Shown: positions 10,026-18,160 of the stretch, piece by piece
Numbering within the stretch: the stretch's first letter is position 1
Layout of the letters: each line of letters begins with the position of its first letter
Assembly (NCBI GenBank): GCA_963820725.1
Contig: CAWGAZ010000004.1
Location: 434,001 to 498,000, forward strand
Reading direction: 5' to 3'
Length of the DNA stretch: 64,000 nucleotides
Source of the DNA: Palsa-739 sp963820725
Lineage (GTDB): Bacteria > Actinomycetota > Thermoleophilia > Gaiellales > Gaiellaceae
Notes under the pieces: model-generated
Told to the model about the DNA's origin: nothing
Databases searched by the model: none
The model's input: only the letters and a program-made list of their open reading frames with translations
Program-made: the position numbers and the translations under genes

Positions 10026-10775
10026 TCAGGCGCTCAGCGTCCGCAGCCGGAAACCGCCGTGGTACTCGTACGACGCGGTGACCACGCGCAGGGCGTCGCG
10101 TTGCGCGCGCTCGGAGAGGCCGAGATCCGGAGCCTCGCCGAGCGGACGCGCGAGGAGCGCCTCGATTCCTGCGATCCCGTCCGCGGCCAGTGCGAGCGCC
10201 TCGGTCGCCGGCGCGCAGCGCGCGCAGACCGCTCCTCCCGCACGCGTGGAGTAGCCCACGAGCTGTTTCCCCTCCGCCCCGCACTCGGCGCAGGCCGAGA
10301 CGTGGGGCAGATAGCCCGCCAGCCACAGCAGCTTGAGCTGAAACGAGAGCCCGAGGGGATCGAGCGTCGGCCGTTCGGCCGTATGCGGTGTGCCGTCGAG
10401 GAGGTCGAGGAACCGGGTGAGCGCGGTGAACGCCCGCTCGTTTGCCTCCTCCTCGCTGAACAGGCGCAGCATTGCCTCGGCGCCGATCATCCCGACCGAG
10501 AAGCGGTAGTAGTCCTCCCGCGCCTCCCGGTGCGAGCGGACGAGTTGCGCTGCGGTCACGGTCTGCAGATCGCCGCGCCCGCGATGAAGGACGAGCTCGA
10601 CGTGCGACAGCGGTTCGAGCCGGGCCCCGAAGCGCGACATCGTCTTCCGCACGCCCTTGGCCACCGCACCGACCCGGCCATGCGCCGCGGTGTAGAGGTG
10701 CAGCACCCGGTCGGCCTCCCCGAGGCGCATCGACCGGAGCACCACGGCCTCCGTGCTGTACGCCCGTCCGGCCAT
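10026..10775 (-). CDS. recO: DNA repair protein RecO
   Basis: 249 residues, normal length. The N-terminal OB-fold begins YSTEAVVLRSMRLGEADRVL and continues GRVGAVAKGVRKTMSRFG. The helical part follows, with a zinc finger CAECG ... CARC near residues 160-190. RecO loads RecA onto SSB-coated DNA with RecR and promotes annealing. It stands alone on the minus strand, 65 bp from the divergent glutaredoxin gene. Confidence 0.95.
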   Translation of the reverse strand: MAGRAYSTEAVVLRSMRLGEADRVLHLYTAAHGRVGAVAKGVRKTMSRFGARLEPLSHVELVLHRGRGDLQTVTAAQLVRSHREAREDYYRFSVGMIGAEAMLRLFSEEEANERAFTALTRFLDLLDGTPHTAERPTLDPLGLSFQLKLLWLAGYLPHVSACAECGAEGKQLVGYSTRAGGAVCARCAPATEALALAADGIAGIEALLARPLGEAPDLGLSERAQRDALRVVTASYEYHGGFRLRTLSA

Positions 10776-10840
10776 GCCCGTCGAAGTCTAGGGACGGCAC
10801 CGGCAGGAACACATCCGGCCGCCCACGCGTTGTACGTGTG

Positions 10841-11095
10841 ATGCCCAGGATCCAGATGTACACGACCCGCTGGTGCGGCTATTGCGTGCGCGCGAAGACT
10901 CTCCTCGATTCGCGGGGCCTTGCGTACGAGGAGATCTCGCTCGACGACGATCCCGCGTTCCGGCAGACAGTGCTCGAAGCGACAGGTGGCTGGACGGTAC
11001 CCCAGATCGTCATCGACGGCCGGCCGGTCGGCGGCTACACCGAGCTTTGGCGCCTCGACCGCGAAGGCTGCCTCGACGAGATCCTCGCCGCCTGA
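10841..11095 (+). CDS. glutaredoxin (mycoredoxin-like)
   Basis: 84 residues. The thioredoxin-fold active site is YTTRWCGYCVRAK (CGYC about residue 11), with the cis-Pro block WTVPQIVIDG and the helix start GGYTELWRLDREG. These features are typical of actinobacterial glutaredoxin-like/mycoredoxin proteins reducing mixed disulfides with low-molecular-weight thiols. ATG 10841 is preferred over the adjacent in-frame GTG. The last 61 bp overlap the 3' end of mutM on the opposite strand. Confidence 0.85.
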   Translation: MPRIQMYTTRWCGYCVRAKTLLDSRGLAYEEISLDDDPAFRQTVLEATGGWTVPQIVIDGRPVGGYTELWRLDREGCLDEILAA

Positions 11096-11928
11096 ACCGG
11101 CTCCTCCGGCTGGCAGGTGGGACAGAACCAGGTCGTGCGGCCGGCGACCTGCGTACGGGCGATCAGCGTGCCACAGCGGTCGCACGGCTCGTCGCGACGG
11201 CCGTAGACGCGGAACTCGTCCTGCATCGAGCCCCCGCTGCCGTCGGGGAGCCGATAGTCGCGGAGCGTCGAGCCCTGGCGGGCGAGACCGTGCTCCAGCG
11301 CTGCGCGGATGCTCCGGTGGAGTCGCCGTAGCTCATTCCGGTCGAGACCGGCCGCGGGGCGCAGCGGGTTGAGCCGCGCGCGCCAGAGAGCCTCGTCGAC
11401 ATAGATGTTCCCCATGCCGGCCAGCGTGCGCTGATCGAGGAGCGCGGCCTTGAGCGACGTGCGGCGATTTGCAAGACGCTCGCCCAGCCGCGCAGCGGTG
11501 AACAGCGTGTCGAGCGGCTCGTCGCCGACGCGCGCGGTGAGGTACGGCTCCGCCTCCCCGGGCTCGAGCAGAAGCCAGGTTCCGAACCGTCGGACGTCCC
11601 GGTACGCGACGTCCGAGTCGTCGTCTAGCGTGACAACGGCGCGCCGGTGCGGATCGTCCGGGAGCGACCCCGTCGGCAGGCGCAGCAGGCTCCCCGTCAT
11701 CCGGAGGTGAACCAGGAGAACCCGATCGCTGTCGAAGCGAAGAACGAGATACTTGCCGCGCCGTTCGACGGCCGCGACGCGCTCGCCTTCCAGCTCGGCC
11801 GCCACCTCGGCCGGCTCATATGGACGCACGAGGCGCGCGTCGTCGATCCTCACCTGCTCGAAGCGGCGCCCGACGAGTGCCGGCTCGAGCTGCCTGCGGA
11901 CGCTCTCGACCTCCGGCAGCTCCGGCAT
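11035..11928 (-). CDS. mutM: formamidopyrimidine-DNA glycosylase
   Basis: 297 residues. The N-terminal MPELPEVE provides the catalytic Pro2 and Glu3 for removing oxidised purines and cleaving the AP site. VHLRMTGSL, DQRTLAGMGNIYVDE and the zinc finger CDRCGTLIARTQVAGRTTWF-CPTC all fit Fpg. A 26-residue Ser/Arg/Gln-rich tail continues beyond the zinc finger and is encoded opposite the end of the glutaredoxin gene, so it may simply be read-through to a later stop. It lies 9 bp downstream of deoB. Confidence 0.95.
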   Translation of the reverse strand: MPELPEVESVRRQLEPALVGRRFEQVRIDDARLVRPYEPAEVAAELEGERVAAVERRGKYLVLRFDSDRVLLVHLRMTGSLLRLPTGSLPDDPHRRAVVTLDDDSDVAYRDVRRFGTWLLLEPGEAEPYLTARVGDEPLDTLFTAARLGERLANRRTSLKAALLDQRTLAGMGNIYVDEALWRARLNPLRPAAGLDRNELRRLHRSIRAALEHGLARQGSTLRDYRLPDGSGGSMQDEFRVYGRRDEPCDRCGTLIARTQVAGRTTWFCPTCQPEEPVQAARISSRQPSRSRRQSSV

Positions 11929-11937
11929 CCCGCCGCC

Positions 11938-13104
11938 TTACGGCGTCACGATGGGCTGACCGGGAATCCCGCGAGAGGGTGCCTTCCCGCCGAGCCAGGT
12001 GTTGACGGTGGCGCCAACGTCTGCGAACTCGCCCTCGTGGATCTGTCCGGCTGCGTTCCGTCCTTCGACGTAGGCGAGCAGGAGCGCATGCTCGCGGGAG
12101 TGGTCCGTCGAGGGTGTCGTCGGGTCGCAGCCGTGATCCGACGTGATGATCAACAGATCTCCCGGCCGCAGCGCGTCGAGGAGGTCGGACAGCCGGTAGT
12201 CGAAATCCTGCAGGCACCGGTGAAAGTTGACGGGGTCGTTCCGGTGGCCCCAGAGCATGTCGGTCTCGACGAGGTTGACGAAGACGAATCCGTCGTCGAT
12301 CTCGCGCAGAAGCCGCTCGGTCTGCTGGATCCCGTCGATGTTCGACTTTGTCGGCAGCGACTCGTCGATGTCGCAGTCCGCAAAGATGTCGCCGACCTTG
12401 CCGACGCCGTAGACCTTCTGGCCGGCCTCGCGAATGAGCGTCAGATAGTTCGGCCGGCGCGGCTCGAGCGAGAAGTCGTGCCGGTTCGGCGTCCGGACGT
12501 AGTTGCCCGGCTCACCGGCGAACGGGCGAGCGATCACGCGCCCGACGGCGTGCTTCCCCGTGAGGATCTCGCGCGCCGCACGGCAGCCGTCGTACAGTTC
12601 TTCGAGCGGAATCGTCTCCTCGTGCGCGGCGATCTGGAACACGGAGTCCGCGGAGGTGTAGACGATCCACTTCCCGGTCCGCTGGTGCTCCTCCCCCAGC
12701 TCCTGGATGATCTCGGTCCCCGAGGCCGCGGTGTTGCCGAGCACGCCGCGGGCCGTGCGGTGCATGAACGGATCGATCACGTCGTGGGGGAATCCGTGCG
12801 GGTACGTCGGAAACGCCTGCGCCGTGACGACGCCCATGAGCTCCCAGTGGCCGGTGGTCGTGTCCTTGCCCTTCGACCGCTCGAATAGCCGACCGGCCAC
12901 CGCCGGCGCACCCGGCTGCGGGGGGCAGCCCTCGAGAGGCTCCACGTTCCCGAGACCGAGCGCCTCGAGGCTCGGCAGGTCTAGGCCGCCGACCGCCCGC
13001 GCGACGTTGCCGAGCGTGTCGGAGCCCTCGTCTCCGTACTCTTCGGCGTCCGGCAACTCGCCGGCGCCGACGGCATCGAGCACGATGACGCACGCCCTGG
13101 GCAC
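11938..13104 (-). CDS. deoB: phosphopentomutase
   Basis: 388 residues, full length. Alkaline-phosphatase-superfamily metal motifs are present: VIVLDAVGAGELPDA at the start, SDTLGNVARA (nucleophile Thr), KDTTTGHWELMG, VNLVETDMLWGHRND and SDHGCDPTTPSTDHSREH. It converts ribose-1-P or deoxyribose-1-P to the 5-phosphates in nucleoside salvage. No other deo genes are adjacent; mutM follows closely and may share its transcript. Confidence 0.95.
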   Translation of the reverse strand: MPRACVIVLDAVGAGELPDAEEYGDEGSDTLGNVARAVGGLDLPSLEALGLGNVEPLEGCPPQPGAPAVAGRLFERSKGKDTTTGHWELMGVVTAQAFPTYPHGFPHDVIDPFMHRTARGVLGNTAASGTEIIQELGEEHQRTGKWIVYTSADSVFQIAAHEETIPLEELYDGCRAAREILTGKHAVGRVIARPFAGEPGNYVRTPNRHDFSLEPRRPNYLTLIREAGQKVYGVGKVGDIFADCDIDESLPTKSNIDGIQQTERLLREIDDGFVFVNLVETDMLWGHRNDPVNFHRCLQDFDYRLSDLLDALRPGDLLIITSDHGCDPTTPSTDHSREHALLLAYVEGRNAAGQIHEGEFADVGATVNTWLGGKAPSRGIPGQPIVTP

Positions 13105-13124
13105 CGGGCTATTCTAGGGAGCAC

Positions 13125-13262
13125 GTGTCGAACGCCCTCGGTCTTCTCGCTTTCGTCCTCTACGTCGTCGTGATCATCGGTCTCGCGGCCGGAGTGACCT
13201 GGGTCGTCGTCAGGCTGACGCCGTCGCGGAAGCCCAAGCCCGACGAACCGGCGAAGAGCTAA
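13125..13262 (+). CDS. small single-helix membrane protein
   Basis: 45 residues from GTG 13125: MSNALGLLAFVLYVVVIIG, then LAAGVTWVVVRLTPSRKP and a short charged tail ending EPAKS. One clear membrane helix (about 5-30) and a cytoplasmic basic tail are visible. Codon use is coding-like and the stop overlaps that of ald on the other strand by 4 bp. It is below usual size cut-offs and has no recognised family. Confidence 0.5.
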   Translation: MSNALGLLAFVLYVVVIIGLAAGVTWVVVRLTPSRKPKPDEPAKS

Positions 13263-14383
13263 GCGGGCGCGAGCGGCAGCACGTCCGCGAGCGGCGCGTA
13301 GTCGAGGCCGTGCGCCTCTGCGACCGCTTCGTGGGTGATCTTGCCGTCGAGAACGTTGACGCCGCGTCCGAGCGAGGGGTCGCTGGTCACCGCGTCGGCG
13401 AGCCCGTGGTCGGCGATCGCCTCGACGTAGGGCAGCGTCGCGTTCGTGAGCGACTTCGTCGAGGTCACGGGCACGCCGCCGGGCATGTTCGCGACGCAGT
13501 AGTGGACGATCCCGTCCACCTCGTAGACGGGATCCGAGTGCGTGGTGGGGCGAGCGGTCTCGATGCAGCCGCCCTGGTCGATAGCGACGTCGACGATCAC
13601 GGCGCCGGGCTGCATGTCGGAGAGCATCTCGCGGCCGATGAGCTTCGGGGCGCGCGCGCCGGGGATGAGGACGGCGCCGATGACGACGTCGGCGTGAGCG
13701 ATCGTCTGTTCGATCTCGAGGCTCGACGACATGAGCAGGCTGACGCGTCCGGAGAGGATCTCGTCGAGGTGCCGCATCCGGTCGATCGACCGTTCGAGGA
13801 GGGTGACTCGCGCGCCGAGCCCGAGCGCGATGATCGCCGCGTTGTAGCCGACGATTCCGCCGCCGAGGACGACGACATGGCCGGGTTGAACGCCGGGCGT
13901 GCCCGCGAGCAGGACGCCGCGTCCGCCGAGCGGCTTCTCGAGGAAGTGCGCCGCCGCCTGGGGTGCGAGTCTTCCCGCGATCTCGCTCATCGGAGCAAGC
14001 AACGGCAACCGATGGTCGTCCGTTTCGACGGTCTCGTAGGCGACGGCGGCGATGCCGCTGTCCACGAGGGCACGCGTCAGTGGCTCGTCGGCCGCGATGT
14101 GGAGATACGTGAAGAGCACGAGCCCCTCGCGTAGGCGTGAGTACTCGGGCTCGATCGGCTCCTTGACCTTGAGCAGAAGGTCGGCCTCGCCCCACGCCTC
14201 GTCGACCGAGACGATCCGGGCGCCGGCCCGCTCGTAGTGCTCGTCGGGGAACGCGCTCCCCTCTCCCGCCGTCGACTCGACCACGACCTCGTGTCCGCGC
14301 TGGATCAGCTCACGGGCTCCCGCAGGGGTGAGCGCCACGCGGTACTCGTCGGTCTTGATCTCCTTTGGGACGCCGATGCGCAA
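13259..14383 (-). CDS. ald: alanine dehydrogenase
   Basis: 374 residues, family length. It begins MRIGVPKEIKTDEYRVAL and has HEVVVESTAGEGSAFPDE, KVKEPIEPEY and FTYLHIAAD. The NAD-binding loop is VVVLGGGIVGYNAA near 170. The C-terminal VDVAIDQGGCIETARPTTHSDPV is diagnostic. The enzyme interconverts alanine and pyruvate with NAD(H) and ammonia, linking to the nearby pyruvate/PEP genes. It is last before the accessory region, and a 329-bp gap lies upstream of its start. Confidence 0.95.
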   Translation of the reverse strand: MRIGVPKEIKTDEYRVALTPAGARELIQRGHEVVVESTAGEGSAFPDEHYERAGARIVSVDEAWGEADLLLKVKEPIEPEYSRLREGLVLFTYLHIAADEPLTRALVDSGIAAVAYETVETDDHRLPLLAPMSEIAGRLAPQAAAHFLEKPLGGRGVLLAGTPGVQPGHVVVLGGGIVGYNAAIIALGLGARVTLLERSIDRMRHLDEILSGRVSLLMSSSLEIEQTIAHADVVIGAVLIPGARAPKLIGREMLSDMQPGAVIVDVAIDQGGCIETARPTTHSDPVYEVDGIVHYCVANMPGGVPVTSTKSLTNATLPYVEAIADHGLADAVTSDPSLGRGVNVLDGKITHEAVAEAHGLDYAPLADVLPLAPA

Positions 14384-14712
14384 GGCCCGGAGACACTATC
14401 TCGCCGGGGTTGCACGTCGAAGGCACGACGCACTCGGAGCCGACTCGCGACGCACCGGCACAGCTTCGACAACGTCTCGACGGTAACGGGGTATAGGGAT
14501 CGACCAAACCCGGACACATTCCCCAGGTGGCCGAGTCTTGGCCGGGCATTGGCCGGGGTTTTTCGGCTCCAGTGGGGGTATTTTGGCCGGCCGGGCCTTC
14601 CGCGCGGGGGCGGCGACCCAGGTGCTGGCCGGGGCTGACAGTCTGATCGGGGCCACGCCCCCCGCCCCTCAGGTGACAGGACGCTGGCCCAGGCGAGCGG
14701 ATCTCCCCGCGG
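14384..14712. other. 329-bp gene-free stretch upstream of ald
   Basis: No convincing coding frame. It contains one copy of the inverted repeat described at 14488-14533, followed by a GGCCGG-rich low-complexity stretch (14530-14640). The ald promoter should lie here, but I cannot pick -10/-35 elements with confidence. Confidence 0.6.
14488..14533 (+). repeat. dispersed repeat, left copy
   Basis: A 30-bp segment (14488-14517, starting GGGGTATAGGGATCGACC and ending AAACCCGGACAC) is identical to the reverse complement of 24691-24720. Similarity continues imperfectly to GTGGCCG at 14527-14533. The two copies bracket the accessory region in opposite orientation. Mobile or regulatory nature is unknown. 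Confidence 0.8.
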
Positions 14713-15072
14713 ATGGGATCGTTTAGCCTCGATGTCGTGGACGAAGAAGTGGTGCCAGTCCTCTACGTCGAGGACGCAGGACGGGCTGTCTCGTGGTATG
14801 GGCGGCTCGGATTCGTCAAGGAGTGGGAGCATCAATTCGAACCTGGCTTTCCGTGGTTCGTCTCCCTGGCGCGTGGGCAGGTCCGGATCTACCTCTCAGA
14901 GCACAAAGATGACGCTCGCCCGAACACCCTGATCCACGTCTACGTCCGGGATGTTGATCGCGTCGCGGAGGAATTTGGTGTCACCGTCGATGAGGAAGGG
15001 CTTGCCGGGCGCGAGACCGCCCTCGTAGATCCAGACGGCAACCGCCTGCGCGTCGCCACCCGTCGCTCCTGA
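14713..15072 (+). CDS. VOC-superfamily (glyoxalase/bleomycin-resistance-like) protein
   Basis: 119 residues with the paired beta-alpha-beta-beta-beta pattern of the family: VVPVLYVEDAGRAVSWYGRL at the start and DEEGLAGRETALVDPDGNRL at the end. Sequences with bulky aromatics and FEPGFPWFVSLARG resemble bleomycin-resistance-type binding proteins more than glyoxalase I, and metal ligands are not obvious. ATG 14713 has no good ribosome binding site; GTG 14737 is a possible alternative. The first copy of the four-copy repeat begins 8 bp after the stop. Confidence 0.75.
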   Translation: MGSFSLDVVDEEVVPVLYVEDAGRAVSWYGRLGFVKEWEHQFEPGFPWFVSLARGQVRIYLSEHKDDARPNTLIHVYVRDVDRVAEEFGVTVDEEGLAGRETALVDPDGNRLRVATRRS

Positions 15073-15080
15073 CGCTTGTG

Positions 15081-15105
15081 CTCAGGGGTCATCACTGGCC
15101 CAGCC
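15081..15105 (+). repeat. intergenic repeat copy A (short form)
   Basis: CTCAGGGGTCAT joined directly to CACTGGCCCAGCC. It equals copies B-D except that the 7 bp TCCGGAA in the middle are missing. It lies just after the VOC gene. Confidence 0.75.
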
Positions 15106-15180
15106 GAGTGATGTGTCCCCCGGGATGCTCGTTTTACAGTATGCGTCGGGGTGTTGAGCGGGGGGTCAGATGACGTTCGG

Positions 15181-16704
15181 ATGACTACGAGCGACGCGGC
15201 CACACGGCGGGCCCAAGGCCCGCAGGAGGTTACCGGTCGCCGTCAGCGCACTCCGTGGCAGATCTACGGGCCGGTGGGAGGGTTGGTCGCGCTCGCGCTT
15301 CTCGTCCGATTCGTCTGGATCACGCACCAGAGCCTCTGGTACGACGAGGTGGTCAGCCTCACACTCGCGAAGCAGCCCTTCGGCTCGATGCTTCACGACA
15401 TCGCCCGAACAGAGTCAACGCCACCTCTCTACTACGCCGTCCTCTGGGTCTGGGTTCGGATCTTCGGAACCACGGCGCTCGCGCTGCGCTCGCTGTCTGC
15501 ACTCACTGGCGTCGCCACGGTCGTCGTCGTCTATCTCGCGGCGCGGGTCAGGTTCTCGCGTGGGGCTGCGCTCGTGGCGGGGGCCTTCGCCGCGACGAAC
15601 CCGATGCTGATCTGGTACTCACAGGAGACACGGTCTTACGCGTTGGTCACGCTCTTCGTCGCCGGGACGCTCTACTTCTTCCTTCGCAGTCGTGCCGAAG
15701 GCTCCGAGCAACCGCCCGTCGGGTGGGCGATCACCGCCAGTCTCGCCCTGGCCAGCCACTACTTTGCAGTGTTCGTGGTCGTTCCCGAGGCCGTCCTCCT
15801 CCTGTACGCGTACCGCGGGCGATGGCGGCGGTTGGTTCCGGCGCTGACGGTCCCGGCGGTGGTCGGCGCGCTCCTACTTCCGCTGGCCATCCACCAGCGG
15901 AACTCCGGTCACGCGGACTTCATCTCCGGTCTCTCACTGGGCGCGCGCATCAAGCAACCGATTAACGAGTACCTGCTCGGGACCTACTCGATCAGCCTGT
16001 TGCATCTGCTCGTCATCTGGCTCGTCATCGCCGTCGGCGCGATCGCCAGTATCCAGCTTCGCGCGTCGAAGATGGAAAGGCGCGAAGTGTTCGTGCTCCT
16101 GGGAATCGCCGCGGCCGCTTTCCTCGTGCCCCTCGCAGTGGCGGAAAGCTCGTTCTTCCACCGCAACCTGATCGTGGTCTTGCCTCCACTCTTCCTCGCG
16201 GCGGGAGTCGTCTTCGTACCCCGCGGTGGCGGGCGCCCCTCGGTGGTCGCCGGCTCGGTCGCGGCGCTGCTGTTGCTTGCACCCACCGCACTGATCGAGA
16301 GACACCCTTCCATGCAGCGTGAGGACTGGCGCGACATGGCTGCGTTGCTCGGCCCTCAGAAGCCGGGCACGGCCGTGCTCGCCTATCCCCGCTTCGAGTA
16401 CATCCCGCTCGTCCACTACCGAGCGAGCCTCCGCGTCGTCGACTCGCGAATAGTTCAGGTCAGGGAACTCATCCTCGTCGGCAGGCCGCAATTGACCACG
16501 CTCAAGCTCCCGGCGGGATTCCGGAAAGTCTTGGACGAGACTCTAGGCACACTCCGCATCGTCCGGTTCGAATCCGCGACCACCCGCTCGGTCGAAGTGG
16601 CATCGCTGCACCTGCGGCCGGTGCTCAGGCTGCTCGTACCAGGCGGCGCGTCCGAGAACAACGTCGGCCAGGATGCGACGCTGCTCGTCGAACCGGCGAC
16701 CTGA
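15181..16704 (+). CDS. GT-C fold glycosyltransferase (GT39/PMT-like, polyprenyl-phosphate sugar donor)
   Basis: 507 residues from ATG 15181. About ten membrane helices begin after a 25-residue cytoplasmic lead. The first external loop has THQSLWYDEVVSLTLAKQP; the acidic WYDE motif is the hallmark of GT-C enzymes that use polyprenyl-phosphate sugars. STPPLYYAVLWVWVRIFG and NPMLIWYSQETRSYAL are typical of actinobacterial 'mannosyltransferase' paralogues. The C-terminal about 120 residues are soluble and external. The acceptor (lipid or protein) is unknown. An in-frame GTG at 15151 is an alternative start. Confidence 0.85.
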   Translation: MTTSDAATRRAQGPQEVTGRRQRTPWQIYGPVGGLVALALLVRFVWITHQSLWYDEVVSLTLAKQPFGSMLHDIARTESTPPLYYAVLWVWVRIFGTTALALRSLSALTGVATVVVVYLAARVRFSRGAALVAGAFAATNPMLIWYSQETRSYALVTLFVAGTLYFFLRSRAEGSEQPPVGWAITASLALASHYFAVFVVVPEAVLLLYAYRGRWRRLVPALTVPAVVGALLLPLAIHQRNSGHADFISGLSLGARIKQPINEYLLGTYSISLLHLLVIWLVIAVGAIASIQLRASKMERREVFVLLGIAAAAFLVPLAVAESSFFHRNLIVVLPPLFLAAGVVFVPRGGGRPSVVAGSVAALLLLAPTALIERHPSMQREDWRDMAALLGPQKPGTAVLAYPRFEYIPLVHYRASLRVVDSRIVQVRELILVGRPQLTTLKLPAGFRKVLDETLGTLRIVRFESATTRSVEVASLHLRPVLRLLVPGGASENNVGQDATLLVEPAT

Positions 16705-17011
16705 GTCACGGCTCGAGCTCAGACGGCGCGCGCCCTCCTGCGGTCGCCCATGCCGCCGAAGCGAACTTCGACACGGGATGACTTACCGCTGACCGACCCG
16801 CCGCACGCATCACACATCCGTCGGCGCAGAACCACCATCATGCTCGCAACATCAGCTCACGCCAAGTGTGGACGGCGCGACGACCGGGAAGAGGGGCGAG
16901 TTCGAGGGCTTCTTCGACCAGGTCGCAGGTCGCTACGGCCTCAATTGCCCGCCTAACGCTCAGGGGTCATTCCGGAACACTGGCCCAGCCCAGAGTTCTA
17001 GGCTCTGAGCC
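16705..17011. other. 307-bp gene-poor stretch, possible gene remnant
   Basis: No complete gene. A short coding-like tail at about 16886-16955 reads GEFEGFFDQVAGRYGLNCPP and may be the end of a lost gene. The 14-mer ATGCCGCCGAAGCG occurs at 16750 and again near 17470, hinting at local duplication. Repeat copy B lies at its right end. Confidence 0.4.
16959..16992 (+). repeat. intergenic repeat copy B
   Basis: CTCAGGGGTCAT, then TCCGGAA, then CACTGGCCCAGCCCA. The inner TTCCGGAA is a palindrome. It ends 19 bp before the next gene. Confidence 0.8.
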
Positions 17012-17383
17012 GTGGAGGCAAGACCGGCCCGGGATGTCTACGACGATGAATCGTGGGAGTTGGCTGGCGCGTATCGCGTCACCCTCTGGGAGCAACCTGC
17101 CAGGCCGGCGGACGGCGGCCAACCGCGCGCGGGGTGGAGTCCCTTCCCTGGAGCACCTATGGGATGGGAGGAGATGACGTTCGAGCTCGTTGGCGCGAAC
17201 GACGTTCGCGAAGCGATCCGGTGGGCGGAAGCGGCGCTCGCGTCGGGCGAGGGCCCGGCCAGCCGCCGCGGCCGCTCTGTCCAGAACCGGGAATATGTGA
17301 TCTACGCACGGCTGCAGAATGAGAATCGGTGGCTCCACATCGGGGGCTGGCCGCCGGTGCTGCCGCCCGACTCCCTCGGTTGA
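17012..17383 (+). CDS. conserved hypothetical protein
   Basis: 123 residues from GTG 17012. It is acidic and aromatic-rich with no signal peptide or membrane helix. Visible blocks are ELAGAYRVTLWEQP, WEEMTFELVGANDVREAI, a helix RWAEAALASGEG and YVIYARLQNENRWLHIGGW. The alternating strand-helix pattern suggests a compact alpha/beta protein. I recognise no family or active site. It sits between repeat copies B and C. Confidence 0.6.
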   Translation: MEARPARDVYDDESWELAGAYRVTLWEQPARPADGGQPRAGWSPFPGAPMGWEEMTFELVGANDVREAIRWAEAALASGEGPASRRGRSVQNREYVIYARLQNENRWLHIGGWPPVLPPDSLG

Positions 17384-17394
17384 AACTGAGGTGC

Positions 17395-17428
17395 CTCAGG
17401 GGTCATTCCTGAACACTGGCCCAGCCCA
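17395..17428 (+). repeat. intergenic repeat copy C
   Basis: Same as copy B except TCCTGAA in place of TCCGGAA. It starts 11 bp after the stop of the 123-residue protein gene. Confidence 0.8.
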
Positions 17429-17546
17429 CGATCCTGTCTCCCGAGACGGAGCGGCGGTTGCCCTACCGACATGCCGCCGAAGCGTGGTGGCAACGGCGTT
17501 TGAAAGACTGCCGTGTCCATTCCAGACCGAGCGAAAGGAGGCGTAG

Positions 17547-17816
17547 GTGCACGCCGTCGTAGTGAACGTCACCATCAGTGATCGGGGTGCCGCTGAGCGG
17601 ATGCTGGACGAGAACGTGGTTCCGCGGGTTTCTCAAGCGCCGGGATTCCAGACTGGCTACTGGACATGGAAGAACAACAGCGGCCTCTCGATGGTCATCT
17701 TCGACTCCGAGGACGCCGCAAACCAGGCGGCCGATCAAGTCCGCAACATGGTCGAGGCCGCCACCGCGGTATCGCTGATCAACGTGGAAGTACGCGAAGT
17801 CGTCAGGCACGCCTAG
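17547..17816 (+). CDS. small dimeric alpha/beta-barrel (ABM-like) protein
   Basis: 89 residues from GTG 17547, preceded by a GAAAGGAGG ribosome binding site. It starts MHAVVVNVTISDRGAAERML and continues PGFQTGYWTWKNNSGLSMVIFDSEDAA, a ferredoxin-like monooxygenase-type fold in which 'W...GLSMVIFDSEDAANQA' forms the second half. Such proteins may act as small oxygenases or only bind ligands, and no catalytic residues can be named. It resembles the protein at 1401-1685 in layout. Confidence 0.75.
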   Translation: MHAVVVNVTISDRGAAERMLDENVVPRVSQAPGFQTGYWTWKNNSGLSMVIFDSEDAANQAADQVRNMVEAATAVSLINVEVREVVRHA

Positions 17817-17926
17817 TCGGGCCGACCGCTGAGGTCCGGGCTTGTTGGGATACGAACGAGGAGTCGCCCCGCCTGCCCTTCTCGGCGGACGCGGTTCCTC
17901 GCGACATAGCTTGGCCTTCGAACTAG

Positions 17927-17956
17927 GTCAGGGGTCATTCCGGAACACTGGCCCAG
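17927..17956 (+). repeat. intergenic repeat copy D
   Basis: GTCAGGGGTCAT, TCCGGAA, then CACTGGCCCAG. It is identical to copy B through the core and diverges on both sides. Confidence 0.8.
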
Positions 17957-17978
17957 GTGAGTGTCAGTGCTCGGCAGC

Positions 17979-18009
17979 CCACCCAGCGGTGTAGTACGGT
18001 GCTGGGTGG
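17979..18009. repeat. 9-bp inverted repeat
   Basis: CCACCCAGC and GCTGGGTGG, separated by 13 bp (ggtgtagtacggt). It lies about 150 bp upstream of the SHOCT-like gene. It could be an operator or a hairpin. Confidence 0.4.
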
Positions 18010-18160
18010 AGCGCCTCAGCGACCGGCGCAGCTATTCACGTCGCGGGACTTAGGAATCGCCCCGCGAAAGGTCCGTCCCGAAACCAGCGGGTTGGAGCAC
18101 GACTCGGCCGACCCCACGCACTGCGGTTGGCGGCGACGTTTCGAGCCGTGGGAGGATCTG

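Larger units (their letters stand above)
17817..18160. other. 344-bp gene-free stretch
   Basis: It holds repeat copy D, a 9-bp inverted repeat at 17979-18009, and near its right end the ribosome binding site (GGAGG at 18151) of the next gene. No convincing coding frame; an open frame from 17957 joins the next gene but has poor protein character before 18161. Confidence 0.5.

Noticed and set aside
16563..16573. GGTTCGAATCC, a tRNA T-loop-like string
   Set aside because: It lies inside the GT-C transferase coding frame and no acceptor, D or anticodon arms can be built around it.
16951..16992. Integron attC site (GCCTAAC precedes repeat copy B)
   Set aside because: Only copy B has an R''-like GCCTAAC, no matching GTTRRRY follows, and the other copies lack both. 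No integrase gene is in the window.
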